Shown: positions 23,737 through 33,049, counted from the first letter of the stretch. The stretch is DNA of 33,097 bases from Puia dinghuensis (GCA_026225275.1 JAMFSL010000153.1:1-33097), one strand, 5' to 3'. The notes: generated from the sequence alone by a model not told the origin. Numbers and translations: made by a program.

Positions 23737-24432
23737 ATGAAATCGAGCATGAATCCTTTGTCTTTCAACATGCGTTCGCAATCCAAAACTATTGTGTTTA
23801 AGAGAGTGAGTATTTTAGTGTTAGTATTGACCTTTACCCTAACCGCTCATTCGTATGCTCAGCAATCACTGGAATGGGGCCTGAAAGCCGGGGTCAATTA
23901 CTTTAAAATAGGCGGCAGGTCCTTTGATAATACATATAGTCCCGCCTTCAGCGGCGGCGGCTATGCCGAAATAAACTTCAGCTCGAAATGGAGCTTGCAA
24001 CCCGAATTGCTTTTTAATATGGTACAGGGCAAGACTTCCGCAGCTTTTTCTACGATTTATGAAGGTGTCAGCGGGCAGCTGGTAACCGTCGATTATATTG
24101 CCGTCCCCGTACTCTTAGCCTATAAGCCGATACCCGAACTGTCCATCCTGTTAGGCCCCCAATATGGTTATGCCATCGCGCAGACCACAGGTCTTCTTGG
24201 TCCTCAGGGAACAACCAACGGATCGGACGTGAATGTCTTTTCAAAAAGTGATTTCTCCCTTATTTTTGGCGGTCAGCTGAACCTGGGTAAGATGAAGGTG
24301 GGACTTCGCTATTCCGAAGGGCTGAACAATGTCAACCGTATCAACTCGACTGACTCCTGGCGGATATATGGCATTCAGGCTTATGTCGCCTACCAATTCG
24401 GCGATATCAAGTTGAAGAAAAAGAAAAAATAA
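23737..24432 (+). CDS. Outer-membrane beta-barrel protein (PorT-like), first of a tandem pair
   Basis: A 231-aa exported protein. I chose the ATG at 23737; Met12 (MRSQSK) is an alternative that gives a more typical signal peptide. Cleavage is likely after AHSYA. The mature protein has alternating beta-strand sequence typical of eight-strand barrels: LEWGLKAGVNYFKIGG, GGYAEINFSSKWSLQPELLFN, VDYIAVPVLLAYKPIPELSILLGPQYGYAI, GLRYSEGLNNVN and WRIYGIQAYVAYQFG. It ends with a lysine-rich tail. The next gene is a paralog with the same order of motifs. The likely location is the outer membrane; function is unknown. Confidence 0.9.
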   Translation: MKSSMNPLSFNMRSQSKTIVFKRVSILVLVLTFTLTAHSYAQQSLEWGLKAGVNYFKIGGRSFDNTYSPAFSGGGYAEINFSSKWSLQPELLFNMVQGKTSAAFSTIYEGVSGQLVTVDYIAVPVLLAYKPIPELSILLGPQYGYAIAQTTGLLGPQGTTNGSDVNVFSKSDFSLIFGGQLNLGKMKVGLRYSEGLNNVNRINSTDSWRIYGIQAYVAYQFGDIKLKKKKK

Positions 24433-24439
24433 TCACCCG

Positions 24440-24468
24440 GGCAACAGTTGGCATTAACAGTTGCCTTT
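24440..24468 (+). terminator. Weak terminator-like hairpin after the first barrel gene
   Basis: GGCAAC (24440-24445) pairs with GTTGCC (24460-24465) around a 14-base loop, followed by only three T. It may reduce read-through between the two barrel genes. Confidence 0.35.
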
Positions 24469-24532
24469 CAAACGCTGGCATATAAGTTGAAATAATACAT
24501 GCAATCCATTCACTCATCAAAACAGATCCATC

Positions 24533-25120
24533 ATGAAGAGGAACGCATTTGTATTATCAATTTTCCTGGCGATAGCCAGTTTGCATGTCGGGGCGCAGGG
24601 TTTCCACCTGGGTATCAAAGCCGGAGCTAATCTTTTTAAGGTGGACGGCGAATCCTTTGACCAGGAGTTCATGTTCGGGTATACTGTCGGCGCTTTCGCC
24701 CAGCTCAATTTTACCAGCCAATGGGGAATCCAGCCCGAACTGAATTTCAATCAGACCAATTACCGCACCGGCAACAGTTTTTCTTCTGTTGTTCCCGATG
24801 GCGTCAATGATGTAAAAGGCAAGCTGGATTACCTGACGATTCCGGTCCTTTTAAGTTTTAGGCCGATCCCGCTGCTGAGCCTGCAGGCAGGACCGCAATT
24901 TGGCATTTTGCTTAACCAGGATGAACACCTGGTCAATAATGCCGAGAATGCCTTTAAGAAAGGAGACGTTGCCCTTGTCGGCGGCGTGCAGGTGAATCTG
25001 GGTCCGGTTCTTGCCGGCGCCCGATACGTGGAAGGGCTGACCAACATCAATAACACCACGAATGAATCAACCTGGAAGAATCAGGGATGGCAATTGTATG
25101 CAGGGTTTCGCATTTTTTAA
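24533..25120 (+). CDS. Outer-membrane beta-barrel protein (PorT-like), second of a tandem pair
   Basis: A 195-aa exported protein with a clean signal peptide (residues 1-21, ending HVGA). The barrel strands parallel those of the upstream gene: FHLGIKAGANLFKVDG, GAFAQLNFTSQWGIQPELNFN, LDYLTIPVLLSFRPIPLLSLQAGPQFGILL, AGARYVEGLTNINN and GWQLYAGFRIF, ending in an aromatic residue as usual for outer-membrane barrels. The two proteins share order and spacing of motifs but differ in length, so they look like an old tandem duplication. A strong terminator follows. Confidence 0.92.
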   Translation: MKRNAFVLSIFLAIASLHVGAQGFHLGIKAGANLFKVDGESFDQEFMFGYTVGAFAQLNFTSQWGIQPELNFNQTNYRTGNSFSSVVPDGVNDVKGKLDYLTIPVLLSFRPIPLLSLQAGPQFGILLNQDEHLVNNAENAFKKGDVALVGGVQVNLGPVLAGARYVEGLTNINNTTNESTWKNQGWQLYAGFRIF

Positions 25121-25153
25121 CCGTCGGCTGCACTTACATGACATAATAGTTGA

Positions 25154-25184
25154 AAAACCCTCCTGACAATCAGGAGGGTTTTAT
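25154..25184 (+). terminator. Strong intrinsic terminator
   Basis: AACCCTCCTG (25156-25165) pairs with CAGGAGGGTT (25171-25180) around ACAAT, extended by flanking A and T. It ends the barrel gene transcript and precedes repeat copy C. Confidence 0.9.
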
Positions 25185-25208
25185 TTGCGCCAGGGGCAAT
25201 CTGGAAAG

Positions 25209-25256
25209 CAACCTTCGCTTTGCTCGTTTACGGGCAACGGACCTGTGGTCCGTTTT
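25209..25256. repeat. Structured intergenic repeat element, copy C, upstream of lon
   Basis: AACCTTCGCTTTGCTCG (25210-25226) repeats the loop module of copy A exactly, here with a weak stem. It is followed by AACGGACC (25236-25243) paired with GGTCCGTT (25247-25254) around TGT, matching the order in copy A, where the loop module is followed by a GAGCC/GGCTC triloop hairpin and TTTTG. Confidence 0.7.
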
Positions 25257-25371
25257 GGCATCTTGAATAGGCTGGCATCAAACTTGACTCTATTATATTT
25301 CATCTGTAAAACCCTAGGATTTTCCCTTTACAGGTGCTATTTTGTCATAAAATACAGACAAAAACTACCGG

Positions 25372-27774
25372 ATGAAAGAGAACTTATTTCTGCGTGCCGA
25401 AGACGACCTGGATTTCATGCCTATTATACCTTTGAACGAAACCGATAACGAAAACCTGAATGATATTGAAATACCCAAGGAACTGCCGGTACTTCCCCTG
25501 CGGAATACCGTTCTATTCCCTGGTGTTGTGCTGCCTATTACCGTAGGACGGGATAAAAGTATAAAAGCGGTCACCGACGCCTATAAGGCGGACAAACTAA
25601 TCGGAGTATTGGCCCAGAAAGACAGCACCATCGAAGATCCCGGCGTATTGGATCTCGAGGATGTCGGCACAGTAGCCCGCATTATCAAGTTGATAAAGAT
25701 GCCGGATGGCGGCACGACAGTGATACTGCAGGGTAAAAGGCGTTTCAAAGTAGGGGCAATTACAGCGGAGGATCCTTATTTCAAGGCGCAGGTGGTGTTG
25801 CTGCAGGAAGAAGAGGCACCCAAGGAGCAGGATTTTGATGCCTATGTATCCAATATTAAAGATCTCGCATCGCAGATCATCCAGTTGTCGCCCAATATCC
25901 CGTCCGAAGCCAGCATTATTCTAAAGAATATTGAAAATCCTTCTTTCCTCATCCACTTCGTTTCCAGTAACCTCAATACCGAGCTGCATGAAAAGCAACA
26001 ACTGCTGGAAATTCATCATATCAAATCCCGCGCGGACTTATTGATGCAACTGCTGCAGCGCGAGTTGCAATTTGCCGAGCTGAAGAACAAACTGACGAAC
26101 CGGACCAAGACGGAACTGGACAAACAGCAACGGGAATATTTTTTACAGCAACAGCTGAAGAGCATTAAAGACGAATTGGGCGGAGACAGCAATGAAAGAG
26201 AGGTAAAGGAAATGCTGAAGAAGGCGGAGGGCAAGAAGTGGCCGGTCGCAGCCAAAGACCTCTTTCGCAAGGGCATCGAGCGGCTGGAGCGGATGCACCC
26301 CAGTACGCCGGATTATTCCGTGGTCTACAACCATCTCGATCTGATGCTGGAATTACCCTGGGACGATTATACGGCCGATTCCTACGATCTTAAAAAGGCC
26401 AAAAAAATACTGGATCATGATCACTATGGGATGGACAGGGTGAAGGAGCGTATTTTGGAATACCTCGCTGTGCTCAAGCTGAAAGGCGATATGAAGAGCC
26501 CCATCCTCTGCTTCGTCGGCCCTCCCGGTATCGGCAAGACTTCTCTGGGTCGCAGCATAGCCAGCGCGATCGGCCGTAAATATGTACGGATCAGCCTGGG
26601 CGGCCTCCATGACGAAAGCGAGATCCGTGGCCATCGGAAGACCTATATCGGCGCCATGCCGGGTAGGATATTACAGTCGATCAGGAAAGTAAAATCCTCC
26701 AACCCCGTGATAATCCTGGATGAGATCGATAAGACCGGCAGCGATTTCCGTGGCGATCCATCCTCCGCCCTGCTGGAGGTGCTGGACCCGGAACAGAATC
26801 ATACCTTCTACGATAACTATCTCGAGCTCGAATATGATCTGAGTAAAGTGTTGTTCGTCGCCACGGCCAACGATATCAACGCTATTCCGCTGGCTTTAAG
26901 GGACAGACTGGAAATTATTGACTTAAGCGGCTATGCCGTAGAAGAAAAGGTAGAGATAGCGAAGATTCACCTGGTGCCCAAACAAAAAGAGGCGCATGGC
27001 CTGAAGCCCATGAACTTCAAGATCGGCGACAAAGTGCTGGAGAAGGTTATCCAGGACTATACGCGTGAGAGCGGGGTGCGTGAACTGGATCGCCAACTGG
27101 CATCGATCATGCGTTACCAGGCCAAGGAATTCGCCATGAAAGGCAAACTAAAAGCCCAGCTGACGCAGGCCGATGTGGAGAAGGTATTGGGGAAATCGAA
27201 ATATAGTAATGATCTGTATAAGGTGGCCAACATGCCAGGTGTAGCGGTCGGACTCGCCTGGACGTATGTGGGAGGAGATATCCTTTTCGTAGAAACCAGT
27301 CTCAGTGACGGCAAAGGAGATCTCAAACTAACCGGCAATCTGGGAAATGTGATGAAGGAGAGTGCCGTGACTGCATTTACTTACCTGCAGTCCAATGCCC
27401 GGAAATACGATATCGATCCCGAGGACTTCAATAAGAAAACGCTTCACCTCCATGTCCCGGAAGGCGCCGTTCCAAAAGACGGGCCCAGCGCCGGCGTTAC
27501 CATGATGAGTAGCATGGCGTCTGCCTTTACCGGCAAACGGGTGAAACCCTACCTGGCGATGACAGGCGAGATCACCTTACGCGGCCAGGTACTTCCGGTC
27601 GGCGGAATAAAGGAAAAGATCCTTGCAGCCAAACGTGCGGGTCTCAAGGAGATCATCCTCTGCTGGCAGAATGAGAAGGATGTGCGGGACATTGACTCTT
27701 CTTTTATCAAAGGACTAAAGTTTAATTATGTGAGGACGATGCAACAGGTGTTGGAACTTGCGCTGGTACAATAA
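25372..27774 (+). CDS. lon: ATP-dependent protease Lon
   Basis: Cytoplasmic ATP-dependent protease that degrades misfolded and regulatory proteins. The 800-aa protein has the N-terminal LON substrate-binding domain ([19 protein letters not shown]), a coiled-coil middle region, and an AAA+ domain with Walker A GPPGIGKT at 383-390 and VIILDEIDK. The C-terminal protease domain has Ser706 (PKDGPSAGV) and Lys749 (GGIKEK), 43 residues apart as in the E. coli dyad. Upstream, CTGTAAA (25304-25310) and TTTACAG (25327-25333) form an inverted repeat in the promoter region. It is followed by a 195-bp gap. Confidence 0.98.
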   Translation: MKENLFLRAEDDLDFMPIIPLNETDNENLNDIEIPKELPVLPLRNTVLFPGVVLPITVGRDKSIKAVTDAYKADKLIGVLAQKDSTIEDPGVLDLEDVGTVARIIKLIKMPDGGTTVILQGKRRFKVGAITAEDPYFKAQVVLLQEEEAPKEQDFDAYVSNIKDLASQIIQLSPNIPSEASIILKNIENPSFLIHFVSSNLNTELHEKQQLLEIHHIKSRADLLMQLLQRELQFAELKNKLTNRTKTELDKQQREYFLQQQLKSIKDELGGDSNEREVKEMLKKAEGKKWPVAAKDLFRKGIERLERMHPSTPDYSVVYNHLDLMLELPWDDYTADSYDLKKAKKILDHDHYGMDRVKERILEYLAVLKLKGDMKSPILCFVGPPGIGKTSLGRSIASAIGRKYVRISLGGLHDESEIRGHRKTYIGAMPGRILQSIRKVKSSNPVIILDEIDKTGSDFRGDPSSALLEVLDPEQNHTFYDNYLELEYDLSKVLFVATANDINAIPLALRDRLEIIDLSGYAVEEKVEIAKIHLVPKQKEAHGLKPMNFKIGDKVLEKVIQDYTRESGVRELDRQLASIMRYQAKEFAMKGKLKAQLTQADVEKVLGKSKYSNDLYKVANMPGVAVGLAWTYVGGDILFVETSLSDGKGDLKLTGNLGNVMKESAVTAFTYLQSNARKYDIDPEDFNKKTLHLHVPEGAVPKDGPSAGVTMMSSMASAFTGKRVKPYLAMTGEITLRGQVLPVGGIKEKILAAKRAGLKEIILCWQNEKDVRDIDSSFIKGLKFNYVRTMQQVLELALVQ

Positions 27775-27788
27775 GACCGATCTTTCAT

Positions 27789-27820
27789 CGAAGACTTTTC
27801 CAGGCGAAGACTTTTTCAGG
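27789..27820. repeat. 16-bp tandem duplication downstream of lon
   Basis: CGAAGACTTTTCCAGG (27789-27804) is followed directly by CGAAGACTTTTTCAGG (27805-27820), with one difference. It lies in the non-coding gap between lon and the response regulator gene. Confidence 0.85.
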
Positions 27821-27939
27821 CCGTTGTTTATAAGCATTACTTACTAGTCTCTGCTAAGTAGTCCCAGCTTGAATTTCACGGAAACTGGGTAATAGTTGCC
27901 GGATTTACTTCTTTTACTTTTTTATTATTGTTTAAACGC

Positions 27940-27947
27940 TAATTTTG
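27940..27947 (+). promoter_or_regulatory. Predicted -7 element of the response regulator gene
   Basis: TAATTTTG is a perfect TAnnTTTG match, 22 bases before the start codon. No clear TTTG is found at the usual distance upstream. Confidence 0.45.
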
Positions 27948-27969
27948 GAACAGGCAGAAAATACCTTCC

Positions 27970-28425
27970 ATGATCAAGCTAATTATCGTCGACGATCATT
28001 TTCACGTACGGGAAGCATGGAGCTGGGTACTCAACCAGGTCCCCCGGTTAAGTGTTATAGCACAGTGTGCCAACGGCCGTGAGGCTATTGAGGCAGCCAG
28101 AAGCCTGCAACCGGATGTGATCCTGATGGATATTAATATGACGCCTGTCAACGGGATCGAAGCTACCCGAACGATCCGGGAATTTGCTCCTGATATGAAG
28201 ATCATCGGTGTGTCTGTGCAGGCAGAGCGATCCTATGTCAACGAAATGCTGCGTAACGGGGCAAACGGCTATGTCACTAAGAATTCCCCCAGCACGGAAA
28301 TGGTCACCGCCATCGATGAAGTGCTGGCCGGCAACACGTATATCTGTGAGGAAATACAACAGCTTCGTCCCCTTAAGAACGGCGATTTACGCAACGATCT
28401 TCAGAGCCAGATGCGTCATCATTGA
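27970..28425 (+). CDS. Response regulator, receiver domain only
   Basis: A 151-aa signalling protein. The receiver domain has Asp8/Asp9, the phosphoacceptor Asp54 (VILMDINMTPVNG), Ser82 and Lys104 (VTKNS), all in the usual positions for the NarL/FixJ type. In such proteins a LuxR-type helix-turn-helix normally follows; here only about 25 polar residues follow the domain, ending QSQMRHH. It is therefore a stand-alone receiver that likely acts by protein contact, or a natural truncation. No histidine kinase gene is adjacent. The gene converges on bioB with a 35-bp gap. Confidence 0.93.
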   Translation: MIKLIIVDDHFHVREAWSWVLNQVPRLSVIAQCANGREAIEAARSLQPDVILMDINMTPVNGIEATRTIREFAPDMKIIGVSVQAERSYVNEMLRNGANGYVTKNSPSTEMVTAIDEVLAGNTYICEEIQQLRPLKNGDLRNDLQSQMRHH

Positions 28426-28460
28426 TCGCCATCGATCTATAGGCCGCAGTGGAAAAGCGG

Positions 28461-29447
28461 TTAATTTATCCGGGCCATTTCCTTCTCATCCTTGAAGGCC
28501 ACTCTTGGTTTTAATCCCAGCAATTCAAACATCAGATTATCTTCTTCAAAAGAGGGATTGGGTGTAGTGAGCAGTTTATCCCCTGCGAAGATGGAGTTGG
28601 CGCCTGCCATAAAACACAGCGCCTGCTCAGCCTGGTTCATTTCAGCGCGTCCGGCGCTAAGCCTTACCATTGTTGCCGGCATCAGTATACGCGCCGTGGC
28701 GATCATCCGGACCATATCCCAGACATCCACTTTTGGGTTGTTGGCAAGGGGAGTGCCGGCTACGCGGACAAGGGCATTGATGGGAACGCTATCGGGATGT
28801 GCCGGCAGCGTGGAAAGCGTATGGAGCATTTTTATCCGGTCTTCATGAGATTCTCCAAGGCCGATGATGCCGCCGCAGCAGACGGTTACGCCTGCCTTGC
28901 GCACGTTGTCGAGGGTCTCGAGCCGGTCGTCATAGGTACGGGTGGAGATGATCTCGTTGTAGTATTCGGCGGAGGTATCGAGATTGTGATTATAGGCGTG
29001 CAGTCCGGCATCTGCCAGCTTCTTAGCCTGGTCTTCGTTCAGCATGCCCAGGGTACAGCAGACTTCCATGCCCAATTCATTGACGCCTTTTACCATCTCC
29101 AGCACCCTATCGAAGTCTTTATTATCCCTTACTTCACGCCATGCGGCTCCCATACAAAAACGGGTGCTTCCCGCAGCTTTAGCTTTAGCAGCGTATTCCA
29201 ATACTTCTTTCTTCTGCATCAGCGCCTGTACGTTCACGCCGGTACTGTATCTGGCAGCCTGCGGGCAATAGGCGCAATCCTCGGGGCATCCGCCGGTCTT
29301 GATAGACAACAGGGTGCATACCTGCACTTCTCCTGTCTCGTTGTACTCACGGTGAATAGTAGCCGCACGATAGATCAGGTCCAGGAGAGGAGTATCGTAA
29401 ATTTCTTTTATTTCCGGAAGTGTCCAGTTGTTTCTAAGCATCGCCAT
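28461..29447 (-). CDS. bioB: Biotin synthase
   Basis: Radical SAM enzyme that inserts sulfur into dethiobiotin, the last step of biotin synthesis. The 328-aa protein has the cluster motif CPEDCAYC (Cys54, Cys58, Cys61), the SAM-binding region [23 protein letters not shown] and [13 protein letters not shown]. It ends with a region containing SAGRAEM and [14 protein letters not shown], the usual end of BioB. The gene is six bases downstream of the M42 peptidase gene, so they probably share a transcript. The other biotin genes are not in the window. Confidence 0.97.
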   Translation of the reverse strand: MAMLRNNWTLPEIKEIYDTPLLDLIYRAATIHREYNETGEVQVCTLLSIKTGGCPEDCAYCPQAARYSTGVNVQALMQKKEVLEYAAKAKAAGSTRFCMGAAWREVRDNKDFDRVLEMVKGVNELGMEVCCTLGMLNEDQAKKLADAGLHAYNHNLDTSAEYYNEIISTRTYDDRLETLDNVRKAGVTVCCGGIIGLGESHEDRIKMLHTLSTLPAHPDSVPINALVRVAGTPLANNPKVDVWDMVRMIATARILMPATMVRLSAGRAEMNQAEQALCFMAGANSIFAGDKLLTTPNPSFEEDNLMFELLGLKPRVAFKDEKEMARIN

Positions 29448-29453
29448 TGGTTT

Positions 29454-30569
29454 TTATAAGTAACTCAGATCTGTTTTGGGCGTCAATATCAGCAACGTCT
29501 CGTACATGAGCTGTATGGTCTGTTCAATATCTCTTTTGTGGAGCATTTCCACGGTGGTATGCATATAGCGCAGGGGGATGGATATCAATACGGAAGGACA
29601 TCCGTCATTGGCATAGGCAAAGGAGTCCGTATCTGTACCCGTGCTACGGGACACCGCCCGCAGCTGTACGGGCAACTTATGCTTTTCAGCGGCCTCCTGC
29701 ACCAGGCTGAGCAATTTGTTATGCACGGCCGGGCCGTAGGCGAGAGAAGGGCCTTTGCCACAGGCGATATCCCCTTCAATGATCTTATTGATCATCGGCG
29801 TGGACGTGTCATGCGTAACATCCGTCACGATAGCCACATTGGGCTTAATACGCCTGGCGATCATTTCCGCTCCGCGGAGGCCAACCTCTTCCTGAACGGC
29901 ATTCACGATATACAGCCCATAGGGCAATTTCTTTTTATTTTCCCGGATGAGGCGAGCGACTTCTGCGATCATGAAGCCGCCGACACGGTTGTCGAAAGCC
30001 CTGCCGATCAGATAATCATACGCCAGTTCGGAATAGCCATCCTGGTAAGTCGCCACGGCGCCGATATGAATACCCAGCTCTTCTACCTCTTTTTTGCTGC
30101 GGGCTCCGCAGTCGAGGAAAAGATTGTCCACTTTGGGCTGCTGCTCTTTGGAATCGGGATTACCCAGACGGGTATGAATGGCGGGCCAGCCGAATACGGC
30201 AGCCACCTTTCCCTTTTTACCATGAATGAAGACCCGTTGAGCAGGCGCGATCTGGTGGTCGACGCCGCCATTGCGCTTGAGGTATAACAATCCTTCCGGA
30301 GTAACATAGTTGACAAACCAGCTGATCTCGTCAGCGTGCGCCTCGATCACCACCTTAAAAGGCGCCTGCGGATTGATCACGCCGACGGCTGTGCCATAGG
30401 GATCGGTAAAATGACTGTCGATATAGGGCGTCAGGTAATCGAGCCAGAGTCTCTGTCCGCTGCTCTCAAAACCTACCGGTGAGGCGTTATCGATATATTT
30501 TTTCAGGAAATCCCATGACTTTGACGGGAGTGAAGATGTGAAGGACTCGTTTTTCGCACTTTTTGCCAT
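29454..30569 (-). CDS. M42 family metallo-aminopeptidase
   Basis: A 371-aa cytoplasmic peptidase of the tetrahedral aminopeptidase (FrvX/YsdC/TET) family, usually forming dodecamers that trim peptides. Metal-binding and catalytic motifs are present in order: EAHADE with His78, GRAFDNRVGG, VQEEVGLRG, VTDVTHD and SIPLRYMHTTVEM. An N-terminal extension of about 15 polar residues precedes the family start. A predicted -7 box lies before it at 30593-30600, and bioB follows after six bases. The substrate preference cannot be read from sequence. Confidence 0.95.
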   Translation of the reverse strand: MAKSAKNESFTSSLPSKSWDFLKKYIDNASPVGFESSGQRLWLDYLTPYIDSHFTDPYGTAVGVINPQAPFKVVIEAHADEISWFVNYVTPEGLLYLKRNGGVDHQIAPAQRVFIHGKKGKVAAVFGWPAIHTRLGNPDSKEQQPKVDNLFLDCGARSKKEVEELGIHIGAVATYQDGYSELAYDYLIGRAFDNRVGGFMIAEVARLIRENKKKLPYGLYIVNAVQEEVGLRGAEMIARRIKPNVAIVTDVTHDTSTPMINKIIEGDIACGKGPSLAYGPAVHNKLLSLVQEAAEKHKLPVQLRAVSRSTGTDTDSFAYANDGCPSVLISIPLRYMHTTVEMLHKRDIEQTIQLMYETLLILTPKTDLSYL

Positions 30570-30592
30570 AATAAAAACATCCGTTTGAGGGA

Positions 30593-30600
30593 CAAATGTA
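30593..30600 (-). promoter_or_regulatory. Predicted -7 element of the M42 peptidase-bioB unit
   Basis: On the minus strand this reads TACATTTG, a perfect TAnnTTTG, 24 bases before the peptidase start and just after the stop of the UbiA-like gene. No matching -33 TTTG is visible. Confidence 0.45.
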
Positions 30601-30601
30601 A

Positions 30602-31441
30602 TTAAATCCTGAAGATTAGCATCAGCAGGCTGGAAAACATTACCATGCCGTCAAGGAGGATATAATAGAGGTCATCGGAAAAATTCCGTTTAGCCTCTTT
30701 ATATATTGCTGTCACTACCACGCCCGGAATCAGGAGCAACAGGATATAAAAGGCGGGGTAATGATAATGGTAGAGGGTCACGCTGGTAAGAAAAAAAAGG
30801 ATCATCGAACCATAGAACAACCGGTCGATTCCTTTTTCAGGCAGGAGGGTGATCATGCTCACGATGCCGTGGCCCCTGTCGTCTTCCCGGTCACGATAAT
30901 CGAATATAAGACAGCAGGCATAGATGAAGAAGAACCGGCTCGCCGTGAACAGGATAAAGGAAGGATGCCAGTGTGCCCCTGCGATAATGATCGGCAGCAC
31001 GGTGGTGACATATACCCATACAAAGGCCAGGTACAAGGTCTTGCCGAATGCGATCCGCCTGAGCCAGTGAAAAGCCTTGTGCGGTATTTTGGGCGCCGAA
31101 TAAAGGAAAGTCAGCAGAATGGCCGGCAGCAGGGCGACGATGAAGGACGTCAGATAAAAGAAGTAGACGGCTGCACCCAACCCTCCGACCAGGTACAGCA
31201 CAAAGTGTAACACCCGGTGGCGATGCGTCCACTGGATACGCCTGGAAGGATTGACAGAACGTGGAGTCAGATACCAGTGGAAATTATAACTGCAGACGGT
31301 AGCAAAGAAAGCAAATCCCATGAGCCGGTCTGGCGGTGACAAACCCAGCAGAAAGTGGCTCGTCTGCCAGATAAGCAGCATGGCACAAAGGGCAACATAA
31401 AGGCTGCTGAAGACAAAAAAATCGAGTATTTTTCTGAGCAC
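30602..31441 (-). CDS. UbiA-like membrane protein with altered first Asp-rich motif
   Basis: A 279-aa protein with about seven to eight membrane helices, related to UbiA prenyltransferases. The second aspartate motif is clear (FDYRDREDDRGHG). The first, normally NDxxDxxxD, is replaced by SYNFHWYLTP, so metal-pyrophosphate binding as in true prenyltransferases is doubtful. The start is a GTG at 31441-31439; the next Met is residue 21, inside the first helix. It lies 32 bp upstream of the M42 gene and 40 bp downstream of a lipoprotein gene on the same strand. Function is unknown; the family link is moderately sure. Confidence 0.75.
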   Translation of the reverse strand: MLRKILDFFVFSSLYVALCAMLLIWQTSHFLLGLSPPDRLMGFAFFATVCSYNFHWYLTPRSVNPSRRIQWTHRHRVLHFVLYLVGGLGAAVYFFYLTSFIVALLPAILLTFLYSAPKIPHKAFHWLRRIAFGKTLYLAFVWVYVTTVLPIIIAGAHWHPSFILFTASRFFFIYACCLIFDYRDREDDRGHGIVSMITLLPEKGIDRLFYGSMILFFLTSVTLYHYHYPAFYILLLLIPGVVVTAIYKEAKRNFSDDLYYILLDGMVMFSSLLMLIFRI

Positions 31442-31481
31442 AGTGTTTAGGTTGAGCTGCGATGGACTTACAGGGTCAGGA

Positions 31482-31928
31482 TCATTGATTCAGCACTATA
31501 ATCATCGGCGAGGAAACGGTATCACTGGATACGCTGTCGGCTGTCAGCGTAAAGAACTGGAATACGAGCGTATCAGGCTGAGGGCCGCCTGAAGAGAGAG
31601 CGTTGGTATTCTGGGCAAGCGAATATCTGTATTCGCCGGAATTCGCCTGGTAAGTGGGGATGGGATTGGGCAGCGTGTCGATCGGGGGGATCTGGGGAGG
31701 CTGCTGGTTGAGCCTGTTCCGGATGGAAATAAAAGTGCCGCCGCTGACAGAGGCGCCGCTGAATTTGAAGGTGGCGATCATCGAGTCATTGAGCTGTACC
31801 GTCTTGGTGATGGATTCGAGGCTTAACTTAGGTTTGCCACTGCTGTTCTTGCTACAGCTTACAACGACCAGGGTAGTAAGGATCAGTGCAATCAGTATAG
31901 TGGGTATCAGGAAAGAACCAGGCTTCAT
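31482..31928 (-). CDS. Small lipoprotein, unknown function
   Basis: A 148-aa envelope protein. A hydrophobic signal segment ends in VVVSC (Cys25), a lipobox followed by SKNSSG. The mature part is Ser/Thr/Pro-rich with likely beta structure (TKTVQLNDSMIATFKFSG, SGEYRYSLAQ, DTLVFQFFTLTADS), as in many small Bacteroidota lipoproteins. I do not recognise a family. A perfect -7 element lies just upstream at 31948-31955. The UbiA-like gene follows after 40 bp. Confidence 0.85.
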   Translation of the reverse strand: MKPGSFLIPTILIALILTTLVVVSCSKNSSGKPKLSLESITKTVQLNDSMIATFKFSGASVSGGTFISIRNRLNQQPPQIPPIDTLPNPIPTYQANSGEYRYSLAQNTNALSSGGPQPDTLVFQFFTLTADSVSSDTVSSPMIIVLNQ

Positions 31929-31947
31929 GATGCTGATTTGATAGCTA

Positions 31948-31955
31948 CAAACCTA
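31948..31955 (-). promoter_or_regulatory. Predicted -7 element of the lipoprotein gene
   Basis: On the minus strand this reads TAGGTTTG, a perfect TAnnTTTG, 20 bases before the start codon. It could drive the lipoprotein, UbiA-like, M42 and bioB genes together. Confidence 0.45.
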
Positions 31956-32051
31956 CCTAATTTTGTTTAAAAGAGCTTAATTTTGATTGGGCCATAGCAC
32001 TTTTTTAACAAAACCGCGTCTGTGACCCATTCGATTGAATAATAATGACGA

Positions 32052-33041
32052 ATGATCCAACAGACCCCATTTTCGGCCGACGGGCTTTTCGAGTTGACCG
32101 ATAAGGATTTTATTTCCGGAGCCATACAGACTTTCCGGTTTCAATATGACAATAATCCGCTATACCGCAGCTTTACCGATACGCTGGGTATACAACCGGA
32201 CCGCGTCCTGACTCTCCCTGAGATTCCCTTTCTGCCGGTGAGTCTGTTCAAGACCCATCCGGTCCGCACGGGCGATTTTATCCCGGAGATCGTCTTTGAA
32301 AGCAGCGGAACGACGGGACTAGTTACCAGCCGGCATGAAGTAAGAGATCTAAGCGTGTATAGGAACAGTTTTACAGCTGGTTTCGAGCGGTTTTACGGGC
32401 CGGTAGGAGAGTGGTGTGTCATCGGACTGCTGCCGGCTTACCTGGAAAGGTCACATTCTTCTCTCGTGCTGATGGTGCATGAACTGATCGGCCAGAGCGG
32501 CCATCGGGATAGCGGTTTTTATCTCTATGACCATGAGGCTTTGTATGCCGTATTGCAGCAACTGGAACGCCAGGGGCAAAAGACTTTATTGATCGGAGTG
32601 ACCTTTGCGCTGCTGGACTTCGCAGAAAAATATGCGATGTCCCTGCGTCATACGGTGGTCATGGAGACCGGCGGGATGAAGGGCAGGCGCAGGGAGATCA
32701 CCCGCAACGAATTACACGACTATTTAAAAGAGCGGCTGGGGGTATCCTCCATTCATGCCGAATATGGAATGACGGAATTGCTTTCGCAGGCCTATTCTTA
32801 CGGGAACGGACTATTCGCCTGTCCTCCCTGGATGAGGGCATTGGTGAGGAGAGAAGACGATCCGTTGGATGTGATGATACAGGGCGAAGGGCTGCTCAAT
32901 ATCATCGATCTGGCGAATATCTGGTCCTGCAGCTTTCTGGCGACGGAAGATATCGGCCGCATAGGGCCCGACCGGCGATTTGAAGTCTCGGGCAGGGCGG
33001 ACAACAGCGATGTGAGGGGCTGTAGTCTGCTGGTGGCTTAA
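32052..33041 (+). CDS. LuxE-like acyl-protein synthetase
   Basis: A 329-aa member of the LuxE/AMP-forming acyl-transfer family (PF04443 type). The adenylation-like phosphate-binding loop is ESSGTTG at 83-89. METGGMKGRRREITRNELHDYL and HAEYGMTELLSQAY follow, as in LuxE and coenzyme F390 synthetase relatives. In light-producing bacteria LuxE activates fatty acids for reduction by LuxC; here no luxC-like gene is in the window, and the next sequence is a convergent reading frame. It may activate a small carboxylic acid for a ligase or reductase elsewhere. The start at 32052 has an A-rich leader and no clear Shine-Dalgarno site. Confidence 0.88.
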   Translation: MIQQTPFSADGLFELTDKDFISGAIQTFRFQYDNNPLYRSFTDTLGIQPDRVLTLPEIPFLPVSLFKTHPVRTGDFIPEIVFESSGTTGLVTSRHEVRDLSVYRNSFTAGFERFYGPVGEWCVIGLLPAYLERSHSSLVLMVHELIGQSGHRDSGFYLYDHEALYAVLQQLERQGQKTLLIGVTFALLDFAEKYAMSLRHTVVMETGGMKGRRREITRNELHDYLKERLGVSSIHAEYGMTELLSQAYSYGNGLFACPPWMRALVRREDDPLDVMIQGEGLLNIIDLANIWSCSFLATEDIGRIGPDRRFEVSGRADNSDVRGCSLLVA

Positions 33042-33049
33042 GCCAATCT

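Noticed and set aside
27871-27886. parS-like sequence (TTTCACGGAAAC) near the response regulator gene
   Set aside because: It lacks one base of the symmetric parS core TTTCACGTGAAA, so the palindrome is broken; no other candidate was seen near parAB.
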